Origin: Nitrososphaerota archaeon
Lineage (GTDB): Archaea; Thermoproteota; Nitrososphaeria; Nitrososphaerales; UBA183
Direction: 5' to 3'
NCBI GenBank assembly: GCA_029784825.1
Contig: JAFMAU010000103.1
Location: 1 to 5,398, forward strand
Length of the DNA stretch: 5,398 bases
Shown: piece by piece, positions 1 to 5,398 of the stretch
Layout of the letters: each line of letters starts with the position of its first letter
Numbering within the stretch: the first letter of the stretch is position 1
Notes under the pieces: generated by a model
Told to the model about the DNA's origin: nothing
The model's database searches: none
What the model saw: the letters and a program-made list of their open reading frames with translations, nothing else
Translations under genes and position numbers: made by a program

Positions 1-204
1 CACCAGAGGCTCAGACTGATAGATTTCAGCCGTGTCAACCAGAGTGATGCCTGCGTCCAGCCCTGCCTTGACCGCTCCAACCTTCTCCGCCCTCCCTCTC
101 TTCCATCCCAGAAACCCGGTCGCTATCCAAGCGGGGTCGTAGTACGTCCCCATCCCAACCACCGATACCTTCCGCCCCGTCTTCGCGAAATCTTTCAGCT
201 TCAA
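1..204 (-). CDS. Aldo/keto reductase, N-terminal part (3' end outside window)
   Basis: Members of this family are cytosolic (beta/alpha)8-barrel oxidoreductases that use NAD(P)H to reduce aldehydes and ketones. The 68 visible residues, read on the minus strand, begin MKLKDFAKTGRKVSVVGMG and match the usual AKR opening (a KxLGKTGxKVSxxGxGT-like stretch), followed by a helix and AGITLVDTAEIYQSE. In the DTAxxY motif, Asp and Tyr are the known catalytic pair of the family. The lysine and histidine of the tetrad lie beyond the window. The start is inferred: the frame is open back to the stop of the preceding gene at 253, with no ATG before residue 18. TTG at 202-204 puts the conserved opening at the N-terminus and lies about 30 nt after a TATA-like box. 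A GGAG is too close (2 nt) to serve as a normal ribosome site, which fits a leaderless message. Substrate cannot be told. Confidence 0.85.
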   Translation of the reverse strand, partial: MKLKDFAKTGRKVSVVGMGTYYDPAWIATGFLGWKRGRAEKVGAVKAGLDAGITLVDTAEIYQSEPLV

Positions 205-230
205 AGCTCCAGCCCGCGCCGACTTGCCGG

Positions 231-238
231 TTAAAGAA
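231..238 (-). promoter_or_regulatory. TATA-like box for the aldo/keto reductase gene
   Basis: On the minus strand this reads TTCTTTAA in the 48-bp gap between the small upstream gene and the reductase. Its centre lies about 30 nt before the TTG at 204. Archaeal box A elements sit about 25-27 nt before the transcription start, so the message would begin at or a few bases before the TTG. Inferred from position and composition only. Confidence 0.35.
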
Positions 239-252
239 AACAGCGGGCTTGG

Positions 253-579
253 TTATTTCCCAAGCCCCAGCCGGAGACCGTGGCCGACCGCCCCGGCGGC
301 AGCACCAGCAGAACCCGTCCCTGCGTACAGGGAGAGGTGCTGCTTCAGGATCTGGTAGGCTTCCGATGTGCTGGGCACATGCGAAAGCGCCACCTGCAGT
401 CCCGGAGGGACAGCATGGGCTGCGTGGACCAGTGCGGAGGCGTCCCCGGTAGCTGCAGCGGTGGTTGCGGTAGCAGCCACACCGCCGAGCACGGCGACGA
501 CTAGGGTCGACACCAATTTTTCTTCGACGGCGTTGCGCGAACTCCGGAGATAATCCAACGGGTTTGATAGGGCGTACAA
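253..579 (-). CDS. Small alanine-rich putative membrane or exported protein
   Basis: I do not recognise this family. From TTG at 577-579 the product is 108 residues. It has a short N-terminal stretch with charged residues (LDYLRSSRNAVEEK, about residues 8-21), a hydrophobic segment LVSTLVVAVLGGVAATATT (about 22-40) that looks like a signal peptide or membrane anchor, a middle part (about 46-86), and an Ala/Gly-rich tail ending GHGLRLGLGK. It starts 13 nt after the stop of the primase gene, so it may be co-transcribed with it. The start is uncertain: other candidates are TTG at 556-558 (101 aa) and TTG at 514-516 (87 aa, opening directly with the hydrophobic segment). An ATG at 646-648 exists, but the extra residues are Arg/Cys/Trp-rich and lie antiphase inside the primase coding region, so I reject it. 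The hydrophobic segment next to charged residues argues for a real gene; low sequence complexity argues for caution. Confidence 0.5.
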   Translation of the reverse strand: MYALSNPLDYLRSSRNAVEEKLVSTLVVAVLGGVAATATTAAATGDASALVHAAHAVPPGLQVALSHVPSTSEAYQILKQHLSLYAGTGSAGAAAGAVGHGLRLGLGK

Positions 580-592
580 CGGTTTGCTACGG

Positions 593-1570
593 CTAGCCCT
601 TTCTTTTCGCAGACTCGGCCGCCAGCACCTCCTTCGGGAGCAACCCATAGATGTCAGGGTGTTCCTTCTGCAGGGTGGAGAAAGTAGGGGGGAGGAGGCC
701 GTTCCTCCTAGCCCTCCGGACGTTGTATTCTATGAAACGCCTCATCGCACTGGTCTCGCCTGCGGCCTGGACGAATGCCCGAATCTTCTCAATGGCCACC
801 TCGTCGTCCAACTTCTTGACGTTGACGAGGTATGGTGCGAGCACCATCCAGGTCAGACGATGTCTGCCGTCGGCCACGGGGTGTGCCAGGAGGTCCTCGA
901 CGTAGAGATACCCTTTGTTTGACTTCGGCCTGGGGGAAGGTACGTATTGGATGACTTCGTCTCTGACCCCTCCCAGCTGCCTAGGGAGTGGGGCCTTCCT
1001 CAGATTCCTGACTCCGTCTGCAACCGCGGCCACGGCGCAGTCCCCGAAGAGGTCGTTGAGCAGGTTGTCTCCCATACGGACGACCCCCCGGTCGAGCTCC
1101 TGCCTCGCCAGGTTCCACTGCGGGTTCTTCGATAGCTCGTACTTCGAGACAAGCGAGAGGTATACTTCGAACGGAAGGGTGTAGCTCTCCCTCCCCCGCT
1201 CGGCCCCCGACCCCTGCAGGCCCGCTCCGAAGCACTCTGCCATGACCGTCACCTTGTTGATCGGGCCCTCCCTGACGAAGAACCCCTTCGCCCGCTCGCC
1301 TTCTTTCCTGGAGAACCTGGATGAAAGCACGGGGTCCTGACTCGCGACCAAGGCCGCGGCGAAGAAGCTCGAGAACTCGACGAGCTCCGACATGCTTGGC
1401 TCGTATTTCACCCGTCCAAGGGAGCTCAGGAGCCTCCTCCGAGTCTGCTCGATTACTTCCTTGCTCGCCAGCCCCTCTTCGACCGGGATGGACTCGAAGA
1501 ACTTCCTGGACCTCGGAGCGAACGGATACCTCAGCTCCAGGTCAGACAGGAGGGGGGTCCCGTAGGGCAA
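593..1570 (-). CDS. priL: PriL-like DNA primase large subunit lacking the Fe-S cysteines
   Basis: PriL is the non-catalytic partner of the archaeal primase PriS and helps start RNA/DNA primers at replication forks. The 325-residue product fits the PriL layout and size. RYPF near the N-terminus (14-17) is followed by helical segments (about 20-115) and a middle region with WNLARQELDRGVV (about 152-164), which resembles the PriL N-terminal domain. The C-terminal part has DGRHRLTWMVLAPYLVN (about 234-250), matching the 'R/HxxRFxLxxYLxN' helix of PriL, and LPPTFSTL...YGL (293-310), matching the canonical 'PPSCxTMxxYGLC' stretch. Canonical PriL binds a [4Fe-4S] cluster through four cysteines there. 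This protein has only Cys113 and Cys178, both outside that domain, so no such cluster is possible. That makes the C-terminus similar to crenarchaeal PriX, a cluster-free PriL relative. The TTG start is supported by an in-frame stop 6 nt upstream and by the nearby YPF motif; the next ATG is residue 60. The family call is from motif memory, not a search. Confidence 0.72.
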   Translation of the reverse strand: MPYGTPLLSDLELRYPFAPRSRKFFESIPVEEGLASKEVIEQTRRRLLSSLGRVKYEPSMSELVEFSSFFAAALVASQDPVLSSRFSRKEGERAKGFFVREGPINKVTVMAECFGAGLQGSGAERGRESYTLPFEVYLSLVSKYELSKNPQWNLARQELDRGVVRMGDNLLNDLFGDCAVAAVADGVRNLRKAPLPRQLGGVRDEVIQYVPSPRPKSNKGYLYVEDLLAHPVADGRHRLTWMVLAPYLVNVKKLDDEVAIEKIRAFVQAAGETSAMRRFIEYNVRRARRNGLLPPTFSTLQKEHPDIYGLLPKEVLAAESAKRKG

Positions 1571-1594
1571 CCCTCCCTACCAACCCGGCAGCCG

Positions 1595-1602
1595 CTTTAA
1601 GG
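1595..1602 (-). promoter_or_regulatory. TATA-like box for the primase gene
   Basis: The minus strand reads CCTTAAAG in the 37-bp gap after the GTPase stop codon. Its centre is about 28 nt before the TTG start at 1570, the distance expected if transcription begins on or next to the start codon. GGAGG abuts the TTG with only 1 nt between, too close for a working Shine-Dalgarno pairing, which also favours a leaderless message. Read-through from the GTPase gene is equally possible. Confidence 0.4.
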
Positions 1603-1607
1603 CCTTG

Positions 1608-2825
1608 TCAGCTTTCCTTTGCAGTCGACACTATCGAAAGGACGTCCCTGTCCCTGAGGACGTAGTTGGTCGGCAGGTGGAGGCCCGTCCTCACGTCGAT
1701 GGCGTAGAGCAGGCCCTTCACGAGGTCGGTGTGGACATCCTTTGCCAGGTCTTCCACCGTGGACCCGCTCGGGAGGAGGTACACGTCAGGGAGTATCCTG
1801 CCATTCTTGTCGGAGAGCTTCTGCGGGTCGTGGACCGGGTACACCGCGTTCTCCTTCAGGAGCTTGAATATCACCGAGTTGAGCGCGAACTGCACGCCTG
1901 TCCTCAGGTACTCTCCGAAGACCTTCCGTCTGATGTAGGCGAGGGCGTTCCTCTGCGAGTCGTTGAGGTCCTGGGGCTTCAGGATGTCGAACCTCTCCTC
2001 CCCTGGCACGTACTTGATCAGCCCCTTCGACTCGGCGCGCCTCAGCGTCAGCTCGGCCTCGCCGCTGGTGGGGACCACTATCAGACCCTTGTACTTCTCC
2101 CGGATCCTCTTGAAGTTCTCGGCGGCGTAGGGGAGGTCCATCTTGTTCGCTATCAGCAGCGTCGGCTTGGAGTACTCCCTAAGCGACCAGCAGAAGTTCT
2201 GCGCCTCCTTCTCGTTCCAGGAGTCGAACGCCTTGTCCTCCAGCATGGCGTCCTTCATGGCAAGGATCACATGCTCCTTGCGGACGCCGATCCCCTGCAT
2301 CACCTCTTCCACGGCTGCGGGGATCCCATAGCCAGGGGTCTTCGACAGCTTCGATATTTTCGGTAGGTTCTGGGTGAAGAGTTTCGTATACCAGAGGACC
2401 AACTCCAGCTCCACGTCCGCGAAGTCTGCCATCGGATCGCCTGTCCCTGGCTCCGAGATCTTGCCGTCCTTGTCCACGCTACCGGAGGCGTCGACCACGT
2501 GCAGGAGGGCGTCGGACTGGGCGGCGACGCTCAGGAACTGGTTGCCGAGCCCCTTGCCCATCCACGCTCCCTTGATCAGGCCCGGTAGGTCGGTCACCTC
2601 GACCGGGATGAACCTCCAGCCGTCTTCACACTTCGAGTTGATCGGGGTGTCCTGGACCCCGAACTCCTTGTGGACGCACAGGGTGACCACGCTGGCCACC
2701 CCCATCTCCGGCGACTTCGTAGTGAAGGGATAGTTCGACACCTCCCCTGAAAGCAGCGTCATCGAGTTGAACAGCGTCGTCTTCCCCGCGTTGGTCTTGC
2801 CGATGAGCCCAATTCTGATGGTCAA
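1608..2825 (-). CDS. ychF: YchF/OLA1-family GTP-binding protein with C-terminal TGS domain
   Basis: This is a cytosolic P-loop NTPase of the OBG/YchF class, proteins that associate with ribosomes or translation. Visible motifs: P-loop GKTNAGKT (residues 9-16), switch I around NYPFTT (31-36), G3 DLPGL (79-83) followed by KGLGNQFL (91-98), the family's LLHVVDASG (107-115), G4 NKMD (227-230) and G5-like VPTSGEAE (251-258). A C-terminal TGS domain covers about 346-403 (LPDVYLLPSGSTVEDLAKDV region). Length (405 aa) fits the archaeal members, such as the structurally characterised Pyrococcus YchF-related protein. Canonical YchF/OLA1 has NxxE at G4 and prefers ATP; the intact NKxD here predicts GTP preference. 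The start is TTG at 2823-2825, which places the P-loop strand at once at the N-terminus as in the family. The stop codon lies 37 nt before the primase start, so the two genes may share a transcript. Confidence 0.92.
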   Translation of the reverse strand: MTIRIGLIGKTNAGKTTLFNSMTLLSGEVSNYPFTTKSPEMGVASVVTLCVHKEFGVQDTPINSKCEDGWRFIPVEVTDLPGLIKGAWMGKGLGNQFLSVAAQSDALLHVVDASGSVDKDGKISEPGTGDPMADFADVELELVLWYTKLFTQNLPKISKLSKTPGYGIPAAVEEVMQGIGVRKEHVILAMKDAMLEDKAFDSWNEKEAQNFCWSLREYSKPTLLIANKMDLPYAAENFKRIREKYKGLIVVPTSGEAELTLRRAESKGLIKYVPGEERFDILKPQDLNDSQRNALAYIRRKVFGEYLRTGVQFALNSVIFKLLKENAVYPVHDPQKLSDKNGRILPDVYLLPSGSTVEDLAKDVHTDLVKGLLYAIDVRTGLHLPTNYVLRDRDVLSIVSTAKES

Positions 2826-2857
2826 AGGGGGCCTGCCTGTCCCAGAGGCGCTTTGCG

Positions 2858-2866
2858 GATAAAACC
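2858..2866 (-). promoter_or_regulatory. TATA box for the YchF-like GTPase gene
   Basis: The minus strand reads GGTTTTATC, the best box A match in the window, in the 60-bp gap after the winged-helix gene. Its centre lies about 36 nt before the TTG at 2825, predicting a transcript with a leader of roughly 10 nt. That leader contains only a weak purine stretch (GGCAGG) followed by a run of C, so no convincing Shine-Dalgarno site is seen. Confidence 0.5.
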
Positions 2867-2885
2867 ATTGTGTGGAGGGTCAGCT

Positions 2886-3371
2886 TTAGGGGGAAGGGAC
2901 CGACCGCCACGCCCTGACCGCCTCATACCAGAAGGCGGCCGCGGCGCCCACGACCAGCACCGTGAACCAGGCCAGCACAGGGACCAACGGGTAGTACGGG
3001 TACCCCACGAAGGTGAGATAGGTCGCGAAGACCGTGAAGACCACGGCGTAGAAGACGAAGCGAGGGACAATCAGGGTACCGAGCCTGAGGAAGTCCCTCA
3101 TGACGTCCACTTTGACTTCTCCTACGACCTCGTATTCTCCGTTGTTCTCAGACACCAATCCGAGGTCCTTTAGCTTGTTGAGGTGGTACTGGGCCAGGGA
3201 AGGGTTCGACATCAGGAGCGCCCGCTGCACCTCCCGCACCCCCACCCTCCGCTTCTTCAGGGCGTAGACGTAGACCCGAAGCGTGTTGCCTTTCAGCTCG
3301 GCATCGACCATGCCCTGAGTCCGCTTCTCCGCCGCCGGCTTGATTGTGCCCTGGTTGGCTGTCCCGCTCAC
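2886..3371 (-). CDS. Winged-helix DNA-binding protein with two C-terminal membrane segments
   Basis: A probable membrane-tethered transcription regulator of 161 residues. The N-terminal 20 or so residues are polar. A winged helix-turn-helix of ArsR/MarR-like shape follows (about 27-85): LRVYVYALKKRRVGVREV, then the recognition-helix region MSNPSLAQYHLNKLKDLGLV and a short wing NNGEYEVVGEV. Two hydrophobic segments (about 98-121 and 127-149), separated by GYPYYP, look like a membrane hairpin, leaving the DNA-binding part in the cytoplasm. The chosen GTG start (3369-3371) has an in-frame stop 15 nt upstream and a weak TATA-like box at a suitable distance. An internal ATG at 3309-3311 (residue 21) would still keep the whole winged helix. 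The gene is divergent from the DUF4382 surface-protein gene across 98 bp, so control of that gene or of itself is a reasonable guess. No ligand or signal is evident. Confidence 0.82.
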   Translation of the reverse strand: MSGTANQGTIKPAAEKRTQGMVDAELKGNTLRVYVYALKKRRVGVREVQRALLMSNPSLAQYHLNKLKDLGLVSENNGEYEVVGEVKVDVMRDFLRLGTLIVPRFVFYAVVFTVFATYLTFVGYPYYPLVPVLAWFTVLVVGAAAAFWYEAVRAWRSVPSP

Positions 3372-3406
3372 GAACGACCCTGCTTACCCTCGGGTCTAGC
3401 CCCACG

Positions 3407-3416
3407 TTCAAAAATG
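3407..3416 (-). promoter_or_regulatory. Weak TATA-like box for the winged-helix gene
   Basis: The minus strand reads CATTTTTGAA in the divergent gap. Its centre lies about 41 nt from the GTG at 3371, predicting a leader of about 15 nt; using the internal ATG at 3311 would need a leader of about 75 nt. This spacing favours the GTG. It is an imperfect match to an archaeal box A. Confidence 0.3.
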
Positions 3417-3420
3417 TTGG

Positions 3421-3461
3421 TTGATAACGTCAGCCGGGGTGCCTTACACGGCAGGCAAGGT
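3421..3461 (+). promoter_or_regulatory. Promoter candidates and ribosome site for the DUF4382 gene
   Basis: Two TATA-like elements face right. TTGATAA at 3421-3427 would start transcription near 3451 and give a leader of about 19 nt containing AAGGT at 3457-3461, 8 nt before the TTG: a modest but well-spaced Shine-Dalgarno site. CTTACA at 3443-3448 sits about 25 nt before the TTG and would make a leaderless message. The sequence alone does not decide; the properly spaced AAGGT slightly favours the first. Confidence 0.35.
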
Positions 3462-3469
3462 AACACAAG

Positions 3470-4510
3470 TTGAAGATTGAGACGAAGACCGCCGCATACG
3501 GGCTTGCGGGACTGGCGGTAGCCGGCGCCGTGATCTTCTCGGGGTCGGCTCTGGGGCTCCTGAACGTGCAGGCGTCCGGCCTGCTCTCCGTGCTGCTTAC
3601 CGACCCGCCCACGGTCCCGACCGGTGTGACCGCCATCTACATCACTTACACTGACGTCGCTGTCCACGCCGCCGGGTTCGGCGACTCCGGCTGGGTGTCC
3701 GTGGCTGGCCACGGGACCATTGAAACGATGAGCCTGATCAACCTCAGCCAGACGATTTCAAGCGGGGCCATACCGGCTCTCGACTACAACCAGGTTCGGT
3801 TCACCATCTCCAACGCTTCGGTCGGGTACATGGGGAAGAACTACACGGCGGCCGTGGGTTCCGGCATGATCGAAGTCCCTATCGTCGGCGGGCTGAAGGT
3901 CAACTCATCTAGCCCTGCCGCCACGCTCGTCGACATCCAGCCTACGGTGGCCAACCTCGGGGGCCAGGCCCGGCCTTCGTTCACGATAGCGGCTGGAGCC
4001 AGGGCGCTCCAGGTGCCTTCGGCGCAGGTAGACCAGTCCACGAAGACCATGGGTCACAGAGAGTCGCTCGAAGGGCACAGCTGGTACAACTCCTTCAAGT
4101 CAACGGGCTCGACGAACCTGACCATGTCGGGGCTGACGCTTTCCGCCAACTCCTTCTCTTTCTTCGCAACGAACAGCGGGACCGACCCGCTTGTGGTGCG
4201 CACGATTGTGATCGCCCCAAGCCAGAAGGGGCAAGGCGAAGAGTCGGCCCTTGGCTCTGTGGTCAACGGAGCCGCGTTCGCAGTCCAGCCTGACGGGTCA
4301 CTGACCCTCCTGACGGGGAATCCGGGTCAAGCCGAGGCGCTCTTGGATGGGTCAGGATACTCCATCGCTCCAGGGTCAGCACAGCAGTTCAGCTACTCGG
4401 GCGCCATAGCGAACATCTTCGGGAACAGGGGCATAACCGCGGGGACCAGCTACTATGTCATCGTAATGGGCCAGGGCACCCTCGGCGTCGAGACGGTACA
4501 GGCGTCCTAG
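3470..4510 (+). CDS. Exported DUF4382-domain surface protein
   Basis: A predicted cell-surface or secreted protein of 346 residues, of unknown molecular role. Residues 1-7 carry Lys (MKIETKT), followed by a hydrophobic segment (about 8-32), a Sec signal peptide or uncleaved N-terminal anchor; VQAS at 33-36 could be a cleavage site. The DUF4382 signature follows (about 38-160): LLSVLLTDPPT, VTAIYITYTDVAVHAAG, GWVSVAG, LDYNQVRFTISNASVGY, and the EVPIVGGLKV and LVDIQP strands. The second half (about 215-346) is Ser/Thr/Gly-rich with beta-type patterns (LTLSANSFSFFATNSGTDPL) and no C-terminal membrane segment. Five N-glycosylation sequons (N91, N115, N124, N145, N216) fit an archaeal exterior protein. 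There is no cysteine. The TTG start is required to include the signal segment, since the first ATG is residue 87. It is the only plus-strand gene, divergent from a membrane winged-helix gene, and its stop overlaps that of aRF1. Confidence 0.85.
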   Translation: MKIETKTAAYGLAGLAVAGAVIFSGSALGLLNVQASGLLSVLLTDPPTVPTGVTAIYITYTDVAVHAAGFGDSGWVSVAGHGTIETMSLINLSQTISSGAIPALDYNQVRFTISNASVGYMGKNYTAAVGSGMIEVPIVGGLKVNSSSPAATLVDIQPTVANLGGQARPSFTIAAGARALQVPSAQVDQSTKTMGHRESLEGHSWYNSFKSTGSTNLTMSGLTLSANSFSFFATNSGTDPLVVRTIVIAPSQKGQGEESALGSVVNGAAFAVQPDGSLTLLTGNPGQAEALLDGSGYSIAPGSAQQFSYSGAIANIFGNRGITAGTSYYVIVMGQGTLGVETVQAS

Positions 4511-5398
4511 CTTCTGTAGCGCAGCAGGGCGGCGACCCCGCCGAAGGTCTTGAACATGCTCCCTTCTTCGGTCCCTGACGATATCACTTCGACCTTCGAT
4601 CCACCCTGGAACGCCATCTCCTCCAGGACGTCCACGATGTCGGTCTCCACGAAGCCGTAGTCGGTCGCTCCGCAGCTGTCGCAGGGCGAGGCCGCCATCT
4701 CCTGCCTGTCCTGCATCTTCTTCGACGTCGCGACCGTGTGCGACTTCACCGTGCCACACTTCTTGCAGGTCGCTTCGAGCCTGACCATGTCGAGGTCGTC
4801 GGAGACGAGGACCACTTCGGTGCTCGCCTTTTGCAGCGAGTCAATCACCCTGGGGAGGCCGTACACCGCCAGTCCCCCCTGTCTGTTGACTTCGCCCAGG
4901 AACTTCTGGACCAGGCGCTTTTCCTCCACGAGCCTGACGTCCTTCAGGATGTCCCCTGCCTTCTCCACGAGCTCCCTGACCCCCTCCCTGCCAGAATAGC
5001 CGAGGTCGAGGACAGCGACTACCTTCTTCTGGAGCTCGTAGTGGAGGTACCCTCCCTTGAGGAATTCGTCCTTGGTGGGGCCAGGGCCTCCGACGATAAG
5101 CCCTGTGATCTTGTTGCTGTCGATGAACGTCCTCGTGGCGTGCTCGCCCACCCTGTTGAAGAAGTAGGTCAGCTCCATCTCCCTGCCGCGCTCGTAGCGC
5201 CTCGCCGACTGGCCCCCCTTCCTCGTCTTGCCTGAAATCCCGGAGGTCATGATGTCTGCTATCTCCAGGCTCCCTCCGCTCAGGATCCCCAGGCCAACAT
5301 CGCTCGAGTCTATGGCCAGGAGCCCGAAGACCTTCTCGTCCTTGAGCATGTCCCTCAGCCACTCGACATGGAAATGGTCGTCGCACTGGTACAGATAC
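4507..5398 (-). CDS. prf1: Peptide chain release factor aRF1 (N-terminal domain outside window)
   Basis: aRF1 reads all three stop codons in the ribosomal A site and triggers hydrolysis of peptidyl-tRNA; it acts with aEF1A and ABCE1. The visible 296 residues lack roughly the first 100-120 (the stop-reading domain with NIKS/TASNIKS). At the window edge is YQCDDHF (5391-5371), the YxCxxxF motif that helps stop-codon recognition. The middle domain holds the catalytic loop GKTRKGGQSARRYER, with GGQ at 5217-5209. The C-terminal domain carries two CxxC pairs, CKKC and CDSC (between 4767 and 4672), a likely zinc-binding ribbon as in many archaeal aRF1 proteins. It then ends with EEGSMFKTFGGVAALLRYRS, the typical archaeal terminus. 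All catalytic features seen are intact. The reading frame stays open to the window edge, so the ATG at 5347-5349 is internal and not the start. The TAG stop overlaps the stop of the convergent DUF4382 gene. Confidence 0.97.
   Translation of the reverse strand, partial: YLYQCDDHFHVEWLRDMLKDEKVFGLLAIDSSDVGLGILSGGSLEIADIMTSGISGKTRKGGQSARRYERGREMELTYFFNRVGEHATRTFIDSNKITGLIVGGPGPTKDEFLKGGYLHYELQKKVVAVLDLGYSGREGVRELVEKAGDILKDVRLVEEKRLVQKFLGEVNRQGGLAVYGLPRVIDSLQKASTEVVLVSDDLDMVRLEATCKKCGTVKSHTVATSKKMQDRQEMAASPCDSCGATDYGFVETDIVDVLEEMAFQGGSKVEVISSGTEEGSMFKTFGGVAALLRYRS

Noticed and set aside
593..648. N-terminal extension of the small protein to an ATG at 646-648
   Set aside because: The extra residues (MGCSRRRCWRPSLRKERAS) overlap the primase C-terminus out of phase and read like out-of-frame translation; the hydrophobic segment would be pushed away from the N-terminus.
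1050..1250. Fe-S cluster using Cys113 and Cys178 of the primase subunit
   Set aside because: Only two cysteines, in the N-terminal and middle parts rather than the PriL cluster domain; not enough for a four-cysteine site.
1605..2366. 253-codon open frame on the plus strand opposite the GTPase gene
   Set aside because: It lies wholly antisense to clearly conserved GTPase sequence; its composition is Leu/Val/His/Arg-rich with no motif. Long antisense frames are expected in GC-rich genes.
2626..2910. 94-codon minus-strand frame spanning the GTPase start
   Set aside because: Past the intergenic gap it runs as a shifted frame of the GTPase N-terminus and has no family resemblance; the TATA box and TTG in the GTPase frame explain the region.
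5347..5349. ATG as the start of aRF1
   Set aside because: The frame continues upstream to the window edge and encodes the conserved YxCxxxF motif, so this methionine is internal.
4841..5386. 181-codon open frame on the minus strand inside aRF1
   Set aside because: Alternate frame of the release factor, rich in Arg/Gly/Pro, with no recognisable motif, while the aRF1 frame carries the GGQ and YxCxxxF motifs.
1..5398. tRNA, CRISPR, insertion sequence or attachment site
   Set aside because: No spaced direct repeats, terminal inverted repeats, transposase or integrase motifs, or tRNA-like T-loop sequence noticed by eye; gaps between genes are all under 100 bases.

Overview
The window is a gene-dense, GC-rich piece of an archaeal chromosome. 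The archaeal assignment rests on three genes: a class-I release factor of the aRF1/eRF1 type (GGQ loop, YxCxxxF motif, paired CxxC motifs), a PriL-type large subunit of an archaeo-eukaryotic primase, and an archaeal YchF-like TGS-domain GTPase. TATA-like boxes lie about 25-40 nt upstream of several starts, several of these genes look leaderless or short-leadered, and most starts are TTG. A thaumarchaeal/Nitrososphaeria-like or other TACK lineage is my best guess, because of the cysteine-poor PriX-like primase domain and the DUF4382 surface protein. I cannot fix the lineage from this window.

Layout, left to right. An aldo/keto reductase runs off the left edge on the minus strand (1-204); only its N-terminal 68 residues are present. 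Next on the minus strand come a small alanine-rich putative membrane or exported protein (253-579), a PriL-like primase subunit (593-1570), a YchF-family GTPase (1608-2825) and a winged-helix protein with two membrane segments (2886-3371). A 98-bp divergent promoter region follows. The only plus-strand gene is an exported DUF4382 protein (3470-4510). It converges on aRF1 (minus, 4507 to beyond the right edge), and the two stop codons overlap in a CTAG palindrome.

Functionally this is mostly core information processing (primase, translation-associated GTPase, release factor) with surface/envelope functions between (DUF4382 protein, membrane-tethered winged-helix protein, small exported protein). 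The YchF-like, primase and small-protein genes are closely packed on one strand (37 and 13 nt gaps) and may be co-transcribed, although the YchF-like, primase and aldo/keto reductase genes each have a TATA-like box of their own. There is no gene-free stretch above 100 bases, and I see no tRNA, rRNA, CRISPR or insertion sequence.

The most notable observation is that the primase large subunit keeps the overall PriL layout but has none of the four cysteines that bind the [4Fe-4S] cluster in canonical PriL. Also notable are the near-absence of ATG starts, the shared CTAG stop site, and the membrane-tethered winged-helix gene divergent from a surface-protein gene.
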